Shown here: positions 25,901-37,506 of the stretch, piece by piece
Layout: each line of letters starts with the position of its first letter
How positions within the stretch are numbered: position 1 is the stretch's first letter
DNA from: Puffinus mauretanicus
Lineage: Eukaryota > Chordata > Aves > Procellariiformes > Procellariidae
Length of the DNA stretch: 64,000 nucleotides
Assembly (NCBI GenBank): GCA_023333565.1
Contig: JAJKFH010000374.1
Coordinates: forward strand, 124,001 to 188,000
Direction of reading: 5' to 3'
The notes under the pieces: model-generated
The model's input: only the letters and a program-made list of their open reading frames with translations
Database searches by the model: none
Told to the model about the DNA's origin: nothing
Position numbers and translations under genes: made by a program

Positions 25901-26882
25901 AAATCAGTTAAGTACATGTGAACTCTGATATGTGTTCTTTAAAAAGCAAAACAAAAACACAAGCAAATGAAACACTTTGCTTCCATCAATCAGGTTTTTA
26001 ACTATAATTTTGTTGTTCTTTCTTTCATGCTTCCCTTTCCTCTGTACTGTACTTTTTTTCTTCCAGCTGTTTGCAGTGGATTCTATTTGCATGTGTGTTT
26101 ATGAAAAATAGTTGTGTTCAGAGAAGAGATGTGTGTAGTAATGAAACAGTTTTGAATGAGAATAATTTGTAAGATTTACTTCATGCAGAAATGTAAAATA
26201 ACATAGCGTGTATGTGACTGCTGCACGTTTACAGTAAACTGTAAATGCTGAAGGACTTCTTATAGTTCAGTGTATTTGGGGCAGCTGTCCCTTTCAATTC
26301 AAAATCAGTCGTGCACTTTGAAAAATGCTTTTTGCAAAGAAGTAAAGTAATTTTTATTTCCTTTACTACGTGTTGAGACGGGAATAGAAACTCCAGTCTC
26401 CAGCAGAGACTTTGTGCCTCAAATATTTATGGACATCACAATTTAACTGCTGAACAGGCAGACATTTCCAATGTAGCTTTGCAACTGTTTGGCTTGTCAC
26501 AGAAGCTTTCTTGCTTTTCCTCTTGTCCCCAAACCCCGCAGTGTCCTTGTTCTGTAATACTTGTTTTGCTTACAGTGAAGTTGGATCTAAATCTTGGTTT
26601 CAGATTTTGGAGAGTTGCTTTAGTATCACACACATAACACAACCCTGTCTAAGACAGCTTTGTCCAACCATAACTCTTGTTCCTTTTGACTCTCTGTAAT
26701 ACATGACCCTACATACATGTCTCTCTAAGGGTACAACATTTGACAAGATTAATATCTTTTTCAATTACATTAGGATTCTTTAGTCCTATTAAACATCAAC
26801 AAGTTAAGAAAGGGAGCTATGTTTTTTAGATTTTCTGTAAATACATTTTTTAAAAATATTAACATTAATGTATGCTTTCCAG
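22912..26882 (+). other. SLMAP intron, no other feature seen
   Basis: This is a 4.0 kb intron. It contains one 120-codon open frame (24620-24982) that looks like chance: hydrophobic, AT-driven composition and no recognisable motif. A short A-run lies near 24556. Confidence 0.85.
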
Positions 26883-27203
26883 CTCAGTTGCGAAGGTTAC
26901 AAGAAGATATTGAGAATCTTCGTGAGGAAAAGGAGAATGAAATTTCAAGCACTCGAAATGAACTAGTCAGTGCTCAAAATGAGATTCTGTCACTTCAACA
27001 AGTAGCAGAAAAGGCAGCATCAGAACGAGATACAGATATTTCTGCATTGCAAGACGAGCTGCAAACAGTGCGAGCGGAACTTGAACGGTGGCGGAAAGAT
27101 GCCTCAGATTATGAAAAAGAAATTGTCAGTCTGCAAGCTAGTTTTCAGCTCAGATGTCAGCAGTGTGAGGATCAGCAGAAGGAAGAGACTACTCGCTTAA
27201 AAG
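26883..27203 (+). CDS. SLMAP: SLMAP largest coding exon in window, coiled coil (107 codons)
   Basis: Acceptor TGCTTTCCAG ends at 26882 and donor GTGCGT starts at 27204. It encodes a continuous coiled coil starting AQLRRLQEDIENLREEK. It includes AAEKAASERD-like heptads, the signature RAELERWRK and the cysteine-bearing SFQLRCQQCEDQQ, and ends EETTRLK. The flanking intron bases extend an open frame on both sides, but the splice sites and the homology define the true ends. Length is 321 nt, a multiple of three and phase 1 at both ends. Its role in the family is oligomerisation and binding of STRIPAK partners. Confidence 0.98.
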
Positions 27204-28577
27204 GTGCGTGTTTAAAAGGATGCCACAGACCAGTGCTAACAGTAGTATCCTTCTCAATCTTGACATTGATGAGTGTCAATTATTCAAATCATTATTTGTC
27301 TGTCTGTCTTCTGTAGTCATTTACTGTGTCTATATATATACACATATGCATGTATTTATATATGTATCAAGGCTTGTAGTGTTACAAAAGCTGTTTTGTA
27401 TACTTCATTAAATATCAATTGCCAATTATGCCTAAATTAGCCTAGGTACCCTTTGATTTCAAAAGTAGACCAAGTATAATTCCATTTAGAAAAGATGGAA
27501 AACTTGTACTGTTTGGGGGATTGATACTGCCACAGATTTCCAAAAGGACTTGTATAACTTCTGTATAATTTAAGCCCATAAACGGGTAGCTTCTGACCTT
27601 TTAATTTTTCTAGCAAAGCTTCACTGGAGACAAACACAAATAATTGTAGTTTATGGCTTAATAAAACTCCTGTTACCATCTCATTTTTAACATAAAAATG
27701 TTAAAATAAACTTAAAACTAAAGCTTTATTCTGGACACATGATGTAGAGATATACAAATATGTTGTGCTGAGCCAGCATAGGGCTTCTTTTAGGCTTACT
27801 CATTTGCCTTTCACTTTACCAGTAATGCTCCCACATCTCATGAGGACTGAGATGAGATGCCACTCAGATGAGTGCAATGAGAGCCACTACTCCAGGCCTA
27901 TAGCTTCAGGTCTTGGAGAATCTGCTAATAGAGTTCAAAAGCTCGTGCTGAAACTTTGTACGTGCCTAAGAGAAACTGGCATATGTAAAATATACTTTAA
28001 ATTCTGAATGAGTTAATCTTTGTGAAGCTGCCAGAGAAGCCTTTTTCCAGTTCAGACTCCGGTATCTGTCATTGTATTACTAAGACGTGTGTAACATTGA
28101 TTTTTATCTATTTTACCAGGGACTGATTTATTTCAAATGTCTCACTTTCACTCTTAAGTTATTGCTTTAAACATTCTGTTCCTTGTAGCAGAGGCATGGT
28201 ATATAGTGATTCTAGTTGTTTGCTATTTTCAGATCTGGGAAATTATTTTCTTCAAATACACTTTTCTGTTACTGTTTCTAAAATCCTAGAGTAGACCCAG
28301 TAGAAGACAGACTGTTTTCTACTCCTTTATGCCTTAGAAAAAGCTCACATTAAAAAAAAAAGCACTAGCTTGTTTAATGGCTCACAAACCTCATAACAGT
28401 AGAAGATATGGTAACGTTTCATAGGTGCTTGTGAGAGAATTCATGTGACATGATTGTAATCAAATATATTTGAGATTTACAACTAATATCAGCTTTTTCC
28501 TCCATTTATCAGCTGGTGATACTTGAAGTGGTCATGAAATACTTTTACTCAATGCAATTAAATTTTATTTGTTGCAG

Positions 28578-28695
28578 GTGAACTTGAAAAGTTGAAGGCA
28601 AAGTGGAGTGCTCTGGAAGCTGAATGTGTTACACTAAGGAAGGAAAATACTTTGCTTGCATCTGAACTTCAACGACAAGAGAAAGAGCTTTCTAG
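28578..28695 (+). CDS. SLMAP: SLMAP exon, coiled coil (118 nt, phase 1 to 2)
   Basis: Acceptor TTTGTTGCAG ends at 28577 and donor GTAAGG starts at 28696. The product reads GELEKLKAKWSALEAEC, continues through LRKENTLLASELQRQEKEL and ends in a split serine codon. It is the first exon in the window whose length is not a multiple of three, so it must be used together with the next one. Confidence 0.97.
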
Positions 28696-30255
28696 GTAAG
28701 GGCACAATGGATTTGTTTAGGAAGGTATCATAGTAGCTGAAGAGGTTTTTTTAATGTTGTTTTTTCTTTCCCAAAGTGGTACTAAATGTCTAATGCTGTT
28801 TCAATAAATGTATTGAAATTTTATTTATATCATAGTATTGGGCAGAACACACTGTCATGCCAAATCGTTACACCAAGCAATTTTGCAAATGCTTCTGTAT
28901 TACTTATCAGTCATGTTACATCGTCATAAGATAACCTGACTTATTTTGCTGCTTTTAATAAGGACTTGGAAGTGTGCATTGTGGAAGTGTTTAGACTTAA
29001 CCGTTATCCTTCCACTGAAAAGATGATAAACCACATAGATTTCCTAACCTAAAATTTTCTCAGCGTTCCGGGTTGGAAAATGATTCTCAGATAATATGGT
29101 GTCTCATGGAAGCCTGTCACATTACAAATAGTAATGATGGGCAGAAACAGTATTGTATATCATATTTTGCTTAACAGAAAAATACAAATCTTTTTATCGC
29201 AAGCACCATAATATCTTTTGGGAGGGATTTTAGAGTGCAGGAGTATTTGTATTTTACTGTATTTCTTTTGGTGTTTGAGCACATGGCATTGGTAAAGGCT
29301 ATCTAAATCTTCTGCCTGGAATTAACTTCCCCTCTTATCCCTTAATCTGGCATTATTATGTTGTTTTTCAGTTTCAGATATTGGAATTTAATTCACAAAG
29401 TAAATATGGGACAGCAGCTTTGTTTTATTGTAGATCTGAATTTTACCATCACGCTTAGATATCTTTTTTTTTTTCCCCCCTGGCTTCCTCACTGTTGTAA
29501 GATCTAATTGAAAAAAAGGAAGTTTCCCACAGTAAAACATTTCTAGAAGTAATGTGTTATTTTACAGGAATCAAACCTTTCTTTTTCGTTCCATCATGCC
29601 CTGATTTCCACTTGGATTTTTTCGTATGGAAGGTCACACGAGCAAATACAGGATTTGCATTATGGAGATATGCAAGATGTCTCCCCTATTTTTCTTCCTG
29701 TCTTGCACAGACACAAATTAACGCTACTTGGTTATTACACTGAAGTTTGTAATGGCTTAATTTAGAGCTTTCTATGACTATTACACAATTGTACTAAACA
29801 TTTGAAGAATGTACTCGCTATTAGCTTATGCAGCTGGAGTAAGCAAAGAAGCAGGTGTGCAAATAAGTGAAATACTTCTAACAGCCTTGGACAAACTTCT
29901 TCTCATTACAAATTTGTTTCAAAATACTTTGGAGTATATAATAAAGACTTAGTGAATAATAAAAAGTAAAATAAGAAACTAAAAATTATGAATGATAAAT
30001 TATTTAAATTGTAGATTATAATTAATGATACACACTAAGCTGTGTACATATATTTAAAAGCAAGACTATGGCCAGCCTTTTGTGTCAGTACTTTGTAGAG
30101 ACAGTGATGATCTGCACTTCTATGATTGCTCTAAGCTGATACTTCTGTATTAAATAAAAATAACGTGAAGCTTTGGAGGATGAAAAGTGCTTTAAGAAAA
30201 TCTCGTTTGTTTAAATTTAAAACACATGAGGAATCAATTGGATTTTGTTTTTCAG

Positions 30256-30427
30256 CTCTCAGAAACAGAGTTTAGCGCTAACCAGCGATATAAGTGTTCT
30301 TGAAATGTCTCGAAAGGAGCTTGAAAATCAGATGGGATCTTTGAGAGAAAAACATCAACGGGATGCAGCTAGTCTAAAAAGCCAGCTCAGTGAAGCTGAG
30401 AGTCAAGCAAAAGATGTTCAGAAAGAG
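30256..30427 (+). CDS. SLMAP: SLMAP exon, coiled coil (172 nt, phase 2 to 0)
   Basis: Acceptor TTTTTCAG ends at 30255 and donor GTAACA starts at 30428. Joined to the previous exon it reads SSSQKQSLALTSDISVLEM, continues through SRKELENQMGSLREKHQ, and ends SQAKDVQKE. The match to SLMAP is strong across the whole exon. It restores phase 0, which the last three coding exons keep. Confidence 0.97.
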
Positions 30428-31901
30428 GTAACATGAAACATTATTTCCAGTTTGAGAGAATATAATGCCCAATGTCTTTGATTTTTAAGCTAAAAGAAAA
30501 GGAAAAAGATAAAATTTCTAGTAATGAAAATTTTTCATACTTCTATTGCAAGTACTTTTATGGTAGCTAATGACATATAAACTGGGGGTTAAATCTAAAA
30601 AGAAAGATTTCGAATAAAATGACTTGCGCATGTTTTGGGAACTTCCTAAAGTTTACTTTTCTGCATTACCTTAGTGAATTTACTTTTAAGCTGTTCAGAC
30701 AGGTAAACCCTTATTCAGAGTCTTCCTGAACATCGTGGTATAGAGTTTCATTAGCTGTTATGAACTAAAATTAATTCTTTTTAGTCAGTATGATCTTCCT
30801 AGTTAGATTAAACTCTTTTATTTGACAATGGGACTACGCATTCCTTACAAAGGTCTCCTTTCATCTTACTGGATCACTAGGCTGCTGAAGATGATAGCAA
30901 GTGCATGAGGAAAAGCTAGCATTTTGAGCACGTATTTCATCTGCCTAGCCTCTAAAGGTTATGTCTGTAAGAAGGCCATAGCCTCCAACAATTACTTGCC
31001 TTCTCTTATGAGCATTTTGAGTGAAGTTTTCTCCAGTCACTGCTTTTAGTTTCTTTTGCAGTCCTTTTTTTGTCATTAATTCATCCATGTCACATTCCTC
31101 ACCATTTTCAGGATTTGAAAAACCCAGTCTTGTTATCTGTGTTTTTGTAATCAGGTGTATTTGTAAAAATGCCTAATCTTTTAAATTTGTGGTAAATATC
31201 AGTACTGAAAGTAATTGGTTCTGTCCTTATTAATCCCTGTCACGAGGACTATTAGAAAGCTTGTGATCTATAGAAAAAACTGAATGTGAGTTTGAAAAAG
31301 GAGAAGCTGCCCATACTGTAGGAACATGAGACACGTTCACCTAGTATTCTTCGTACTTGACCCACACTGAGGATTATGGCATGATTGTAATAAGGAGTAA
31401 TATTTTTTAATGCCCTTCTTACTCTTATGTTTGAGTTTGCTGTGTGGGAAGAGTGTTTGTTTTACTTCATACAGAATGTTGATTTTTGCACCTATTTGAT
31501 TGGTGTAGGTATTTAAACTACAGCCTAGATGTGAGACCACTATTTAAATGTAAAGGTCTCTTTGTTCCCCTGTTTCAGCTTCATAGGTTTTACAGTCCTT
31601 TCCAATGTGATATTGAGTAATTGTTTGGTAGGAGAGATGAATTAAGGCCTTGCATTTACTTCATATTTCCTTTTTTTTTTTTTTGAGTAATCCTAGCCCT
31701 TCAGTATCAGGGACAAAATCTTCATTTATAAAAAAAGAAAATCTGAACCAAGATTTTTCTACCCTGCTTTTATGAAAAGAGAGTGTACTGATCCAAGGCA
31801 AGTTACCCTAGGCAGATGACAGGAAAGGAAGCTGTGCGCTAAGCAAATGTAAGCATGTTGGGTGTCCAGAGGTTCGCAGACTCTTTTCTCTTTGTCTTTA
31901 G

Positions 31902-32036
31902 TATGAAAGAACACAGACTGTGCTCTCAGAGCTGAAGGCGAAGTATGAGATGGCTGAACAAGAAAATCAGTCACTCACAGAAGAGCTCAAACAATGTAAA
32001 GAAAACCTGAAGCTGCTACAAGAAAAAGGAAACAAT
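31902..32036 (+). CDS. SLMAP: SLMAP exon, end of coiled coil (45 codons, phase 0/0)
   Basis: Acceptor TTGTCTTTAG ends at 31901 and donor GTAAGT starts at 32037. It encodes YERTQTVLSELKAKYEM, then EELKQCKENLKLLQEKGNN. The EKGNN end is where SLMAP isoforms diverge into two membrane anchors. Both acceptors downstream (35571 and 36704) fit this phase-0 donor. Confidence 0.98.
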
Positions 32037-35000
32037 GTAAGTCTGTACAAAATATGTGGGGAAGTAGGGTTATGACACTGGCAATTCAGTTGATTGAGAG
32101 AGCATGTAAGTGTCAAATAGAAAAGAACGGACTTTAAAAAAAAGAAAAAAAAGACTGTGTGCCATATTATATGCAAAATTCCATTCTGTTACTACCTGTG
32201 CAAATTTGCAGGTCATTACACTGTTACAATTATGCATGCAAGTCAAATTTACAGTTGTGTGACAGTTTTAAATATGGCCTTAGATATCTGCTCTCTTGAA
32301 AACATCTGGCTTAAATACTAGTGAACCAGAACTAAGCAAATCGTTTTAATTTCCGAGAATGATACATGGGTAAAAGCTGAGAAACCTGTATCTAAATGAA
32401 TTAAGCAACCTTTTTCAAGATGCGTTTATTTTATTAGTGTTTATTACAACAGATGTTCCCTCCTTACTCTTGCTCAGGCTTCTTAACAGTGGTTCATGCT
32501 TTAAACAGTGCAGTTGAACTGTCCTTTCTATTCACTAATGAAAATATTCTTTTCTGTTGCAATTAATTTGAGAGGTTGTATCATTAGAATTGAGTTTACA
32601 GCTAGAGACAACTTTTTTTTTACACTGAGAGTTCTGAAATCCTCCAAATGTTAAGGGTGTGGCAGACACGTTATAAGGTGGTCATAGCCTTATTTTAGAT
32701 ACCTTACTACCCTGGGATGGCTGGCTTATTGTCTTCCTGTACTACCTCTATGATCAGTGCACGGTGAACAACTCCAGTAGTGGACAGTACAAAACAGGAG
32801 GATAATGGATGCTCTGTCATAGCCTTTTAGAAAACTGTTTCTCTGACTATGAAGAAAGTTTTACAGGTACCATCCTCTAAAGTCAGCTGTCTGCTAGATC
32901 CCCAAAGTTTGTGTGAATACTCTTGCCATAGCCAATTACTGAATGTAAACCTCTAACATAGTAGAGCTGTCAAAGATGTGAAGAATTCAAAGCCCTTCTC
33001 ACTTTTTTCAGCCATATTTTCAGGAATATGAGATTATAATTCTCTTGGAACATGCTTCCTGCTTAGATTTCTTCTGCAGTGCTCAGATAATATTGAGTTA
33101 CTGAAGTAGGCAGAAGTCAAAAACAAGCAACCAAAGAACTCCCATTCTAGTAGAAGAGATCACACTGAATAAATAATTGTGAATGTGAGATTTTCTGCTC
33201 TGTTAAAAACATTAACCTCCAGATTAAAATGATAAGTGAAAAAAGGGGGATAGTAGAGGGAAGAAATACTGTGAAGGGAATTGGAGCACCTGATGAAAGT
33301 GGAAAAGCTTGCAAGGTAAGGGAAATCTTAGGAAGAATTTGAGGTGAGGATTTAAATGAAATCAGAGACCACAGCAGTTGCCAAAATCTGCTTCCAGAGG
33401 AGGAGTTAGTGATGACAGTTGAAACCTGGAGGTCAGGGTATGATGAAGAGCATCCAACCATATAAGGACTTGCAGGACAAGCTTGCTGTTCAGGCAAGCA
33501 TTACTCACAATCAGTAATGTAAAACATATCTATCTTGTGGATTATTTGAAGCATCATGGATACTGGGATGAGTTCCAAGGTCAAATTTTTCAAGTACCAG
33601 TGTCCCCTTATGGTGGAATCATTATATGCTACTTCATTTCAAAGGACAGTGTCCCACAAAAAGTGACTTTCCACTGTGGGATTTGTTCCTTTTTGCAGTC
33701 CATCTGTATCTGAATTTGCATATCTTCATATTCTAATGCAAGATGCACATTTTTGATGAAGCACCTAGTGAAATGCTCCTTGACAATAGGGAGATTTGTT
33801 ATAGATTGATAAGTTCGTGAGGGGGGAAATTTAATCGTGTGGAGGCAATTTCATTTAATGTGGTGGATATTTATCATGTTTCATTTGCCAAGATGCCACA
33901 ACCAGGAATGTGTAAAACTTAAAAAATAAAAATTTAAAAAAAAAAAAAAAAAAAAGGTAAATCCATAGAATTGTTCGGTGGGTGAACTAACAAATGTTAG
34001 AAAAGTACTCCATTTGGGATATCATTTTAATATTAAGTTTTTACATTTAAGTTTTACTTACAAAAAAAAAAGTGTTCTGAAATGCTTAGCAGTGTGGTGT
34101 ACTACTTGTGCTTGCATGCTTGTAGTCACTGATTATTTCCTGATGCGCTTTATATGACAGATTGGTTTATGTGAATGGTTTGAGAACATTAGCTGCTCTG
34201 GTTGACTTAAACTTCTGGCACTTTTTTGAACATTGCTGTTATTATTTCTACCAACATGCTTTCTGTGGGAAGGTGGCACTCTGATTTGTGACACCAATGA
34301 CACAAAAATAATCCTGCATGAAAATGACTTTTAGTTACACGTAATTTGTCTATTAAATACTTACCTTGATTAAAACTTGAATTGAATGGCAAAGACTATA
34401 ATACCTTCTAAGATTCCTGTGTTTTGAACCATATTGGAGGTCCTATGATTAAGTGACTTCTCCAAATTCATAACAGGATGAGATTTTATTTATGAATCAC
34501 AATTTTTTGTAAAGTCTTCAAACATGAATTTTTTATTTATTTATTTGACTGAAAAAAATCAAGGTGGCTTCAGCACAAAAAAGTTCTTAAGAAAATATTC
34601 GGCATGGTTTGAACTTAACCTCTGTGTGTCTCTGTGTGTGTGCACGAATATATAGGCTAAGATACAAAGAAAAGAGATGTCTTCCAAGGACAGCTTAAAA
34701 AGAAATTAGGTCCATTTTTGCTTTTAATTTATCATATTAAGGGTAGAGGCTATCCATCCAGAATGTGAAGTAAAGTAGTTTACAGTTAATTAAATGTAGC
34801 TGAGAAAATGTGTAGATGGTTCTAACGAGGCCATAAGCTAAACGAACCCTGCAATCTTGCCGGCTGGTTTGGCCAATCTTGCCAGTTTGGCCCAGCTGCA
34901 ACATTCATTTTCAGAACTGCATTTGGTCACAAGGCTGATGACCTGCCAGAGATGCTGATCTTTGTGGTATCTCTAATAGAAATGTACTTCCCTGCTTCAT

Positions 35001-35570
35001 AGTAACTTGGTGTTGATTGTACAGTTATGTTACAATCTCACAGAAATGTCTGAACTACTGGGTTTGCCTGTGGACATAGTTGTAATTGATTCACTAATGG
35101 AGGAGAAAGACTGTTTTTCCTGGAGGCTGTGATGGAAAATGGGAAAGGCTAACTTTCAAGGAATGAAGAAGTAGCTGAAAAATTCAGTATCTGGTGTGAG
35201 TCTTTCTGCCTTAAGAAATCCAGATGGGATTTCCTATCACTTGGAAAAACTAAAACCAACTATAAATAAGATACAGGCAAATCAGTTTAAGATTTGTATT
35301 GGTTTTAAGTGCTGAATTCCAAGTTGTGACAAGAGGTTTCTTAGAACATTTTCTGCTTACTTCCCTTTATTTTTAAACATCCCTGTTCATTTGAGTAGAA
35401 TGGTGTACTAACTTTGTATACCAGATTAGATAATGCTGTATTGTGTTAGATGTCTTTTAATACATTTCAATTAAAACAAAACTCACTGACTTATTTTCCC
35501 CTCTCTAAATCATCTTTACCTGATTGATTTATAGCACAAAGTGATTTTTAATATCCCTTCCCTTCTTTAG
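32037..35570 (+). other. SLMAP intron before the alternative anchor exon
   Basis: This is a 3.5 kb intron. An A20 run (33936-33955) is preceded by AATAAA-like sequence and could be the tail of an old retrocopy. The last 30 bases form a strong pyrimidine tract feeding the cassette exon. Confidence 0.85.
33936..33955. repeat. Poly-A tract (A20) preceded by AATAAA
   Basis: AATAAA occurs at about 33925-33930, followed by AATTT and then a 20-base A run. This resembles the tail of a reverse-transcribed mRNA on the + strand. The sequence before it (33480-33920) has no recognised gene. Confidence 0.85.
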
Positions 35571-35660
35571 CCTTCCATATTACAACCCGTCCCAGCCGTA
35601 TTCATCGGCCTAATCCTGGCTTTCCTGTATTGGTGTTACGGCCCATTGTGGTAGCGAAAG
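35571..35660 (+). CDS. SLMAP: SLMAP alternative tail-anchor cassette exon with its own stop
   Basis: A pyrimidine-rich acceptor (CCCTTCCCTTCTTTAG) ends at 35570. Phase 0 translation gives PSILQPVPAVFIGLILAFLY and then WCYGPLW, ending at TAG 35652-35654. This matches one of the two alternatively spliced transmembrane segments described for SLMAP. The hydrophobic stretch is about 19 residues at the extreme C-terminus, typical of a tail anchor inserted after translation. A good donor (CGAAAG|GTACAA) follows six bases after the stop, so the exon can be spliced to the terminal exon. Skipping it gives the other anchor. Confidence 0.93.
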
Positions 35661-36703
35661 GTACAAGCACTACTGTTCAGTCGATGTATGTTTGTCCCTC
35701 TCACCTGTTCGTGCCATTTCTGTATAAAATAGTGCATGGTGAAATGCTCACAGGTGTTTCTTTACCTGACGCAAACCCTTCATTTAATATGCCATTCTGT
35801 TGATACTGATGAGCTGAGCAATCAACTAATCATTTAACATCTGTGTGATTTCTTTAATTCTAACAATTAATTTCATTCTAACTGGTTCTGAATGTGCCTC
35901 TTCTAACTCAGTCTCAGTTTGTCTTTAGCGAATGGGCTACCTTTTGCACAATGCTGCGATGCCAGGGCCTGTAAGAAAACTTAATTGCTTAATTAACTAT
36001 GAGAAATGAAGAGTTTGCCTCTAAACAATGATAAAAATCAACAAGCTTTGGTTCCTATTTATGGACTAAGAAATTCCTCTCTGGCTCTAAACTCTTTAAT
36101 TTTTCTCACTATTGCTGTGAAGAAGATGGAAAAAAAGACAAGATGAGAAATAGGTGGTTGGTTTGTATTCTGAACTCTAAGCTTGCATTTTCTCTAACAT
36201 CTCTCAGTGTGTCTTCCTCTTAAAGTGCTATTGTTGTCATGAAATGTTGTGACAATCCGTTTGAAATGATGTTGTCAGGATCTGCCACAAACTAACTTCG
36301 TAGATCTGGATTTAAACATTGAAAAGCTAAGTTAAAGATGTCACTACTGCATAAACCTGTGTCGAGCGATTACTTGGCACAAGCGATATTTCGTATATCT
36401 TAAGCCCTCACATGTCCAATAGGAGATTTCTTTGAGGTGCGTACAGTAATGAAGCTGGAAATACGGAACTGCCAAAAGTTCTCCTGATGATCCTCAGTCA
36501 TGAAGAGTTGTGGAGTTCCTTTTGCTAGAGAAACACGGTTTACTGTGATGCTCTGAGTCAGGACTAGCCTGCAGTAAGGCTCATGGGTAACATTTTAGTG
36601 ATGCCTATCAACAGGTACTCAGGACTTTCAGGAACCACAGGGTAAACTGATTAGTATGAATTAGAACAAATATGATATTGATTTTTTTTTTCTCTCCACA
36701 CAG
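35661..36703 (+). other. SLMAP last intron
   Basis: This is a 1.0 kb intron between the cassette anchor exon and the terminal exon. The acceptor has a T-rich tract (about 36681-36700). Nothing else is recognisable. Confidence 0.85.
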
Positions 36704-36793
36704 AGACAATGGCCTTGGATGCCTGTGATGGCAGCTTTGGTTGCTGTAACAGCCGTGGTGCTGTACCCAGGCCTAACCAGAGCTTCTCCATGA
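36704..36793 (+). CDS. SLMAP: SLMAP terminal coding exon, main tail anchor
   Basis: Acceptor TCTCCACACAG ends at 36703. Phase 0 translation gives RQWPWMPVMAALVAVTAVVL, then YPGLTRASP, and TGA at 36791-36793. This is the second SLMAP transmembrane tail: a WPWMP entry, about 18 hydrophobic residues and a short basic lumenal end. From memory the mammalian tail reads LYVPGL, so this bird copy seems one valine shorter; the hydrophobic span is still sufficient. The exon continues as 3' UTR. In transcripts that include the 35571-35660 exon, this coding part becomes 3' UTR. Confidence 0.96.
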   Translation, partial: RQWPWMPVMAALVAVTAVVLYPGLTRASP

Positions 36794-36993
36794 GAACTGT
36801 TGTTGAATCCATACACCGTCCTCCCTTTAGAAGCTGGCAACATTCATATACTGAGGGAAAACAGATTAATTCTCTTCCTTTTTACCTCTTAATACAGCAC
36901 AGCTCTGCGTGAGAACAGCAGTAGGGTCATTTGCTTTAAACTGTATAAAATGTATCTGTCTATAAAGAGGGAATAAAATTGTGATTCATCATA
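36794..36993 (+). other. SLMAP: SLMAP 3' UTR, minimal extent
   Basis: Untranslated sequence follows the TGA. The first canonical AATAAA is at 36972-36977 and is followed by a TG-rich stretch (ATTGTGATTC, ACTGTGAG), the usual layout of a cleavage site. This gives a UTR of about 200 bases. Further AATAAA hexamers at 37477-37482 and 38701-38706 could serve longer forms. Confidence 0.6.
36972..36977 (+). terminator. Candidate SLMAP poly(A) signal AATAAA (proximal)
   Basis: This canonical hexamer lies 179 bases after the stop codon with TG-rich sequence 8-35 bases downstream. It is the nearest signal to the coding end. Distal alternatives are listed separately. Confidence 0.6.
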
Positions 36994-37247
36994 CTGTGAG
37001 CAATATTTTTGCTTACAATTTCATGCAAGTTTTAAATTAGTATGTTGGGATTCTGAATACTATAATGGTGGCCTAAAGTAGGCTTCTTGGTACCAAATTA
37101 TTTATAATGGCTAGGGTTGTGGACACTTACTTTAGAATCTGATTGCCAGATGTAAAAGGAAAAACACATTTCTGATTTGGACACCCAAGCCAAGTAACCT
37201 TGCAGATACTTGGAAAGCAGATGCAGTATGCTCAGTGCCTTTCAGTA

Positions 37248-37342
37248 CGGGTTTTTTTTGTTGGTTTTGTTTTGGGTTTTTTTTGTTCTGTTGGGTTTTT
37301 TGTTTTTGTTTTTTGTTTTTTTGTTTTTTGTTTTTTTTTTTA
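37248..37342. repeat. T/G-rich low-complexity tract
   Basis: This is about 95 bases of TTTTG-type repeats (GTTTTTTGTTTTTG) in the SLMAP 3' flank or long 3' UTR. If transcribed it would be a U-rich element between the first two poly(A) signals. Confidence 0.9.
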
Positions 37343-37476
37343 AACTAGTATACCATTTTACTTGCTGTTAGTCACTGAGCTGTTGGGAACAAGACTTAAG
37401 AAAACTTCTCTTACCACGCCTTTTGAAGGAAGCATATTTTTCTTTGATAAGGATTGCTTTATTAATGATTTTTGGG

Positions 37477-37482
37477 AATAAA
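37477..37482 (+). terminator. Candidate distal SLMAP poly(A) signal AATAAA
   Basis: This is a second AATAAA, about 690 bases after the SLMAP stop and beyond a long T-rich tract. No strong GT-rich element directly follows. Another hexamer at 38701-38706 (TTTAATAAAATAA) is equally possible. Confidence 0.35.
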
Positions 37483-37506
37483 CACAATTCATGTCCAGCC
37501 TTAAAG

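Larger units (their letters stand above)
27204..31901 (+). other. Three SLMAP introns flanking exons 28578-28695 and 30256-30427
   Basis: The introns are 27204-28577, 28696-30255 and 30428-31901, each 1.4-1.6 kb and AT-rich. They hold only short homopolymers (for example T12 near 31673) and no recognisable repeat or gene. Confidence 0.85.
1..36993 (+). other. SLMAP: SLMAP gene, 3' half (partial gene span)
   Basis: Thirteen exons in this span join in frame into the C-terminal part of sarcolemma associated protein. The identification rests on many exact or near-exact segments recalled from vertebrate SLMAP, including ARTSKQKCFELQ, RAELERWRK, SFQLRCQQCEDQQ and both known C-terminal anchors. About 448 codons lie in the window. 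The predicted product is mostly long charged coiled coil ending in a hydrophobic tail. SLMAP is known as a tail-anchored STRIPAK subunit that links PP2A to MST1/2 in Hippo signalling through its N-terminal FHA domain, and as a protein of sarcolemma, ER and nuclear-envelope membranes. The FHA exons are not here, so the gene starts upstream. The right edge is set about 15 bases past the first AATAAA (36972-36977); longer 3' UTRs are possible. All introns seen have GT/AG ends. Confidence 0.96.

Noticed and set aside
27204..27316. Continuation of the open frame beyond the SLMAP exon ending at 27203
   Set aside because: A consensus GTGCGT donor and loss of SLMAP similarity mark the exon end; the extension is intron read-through.
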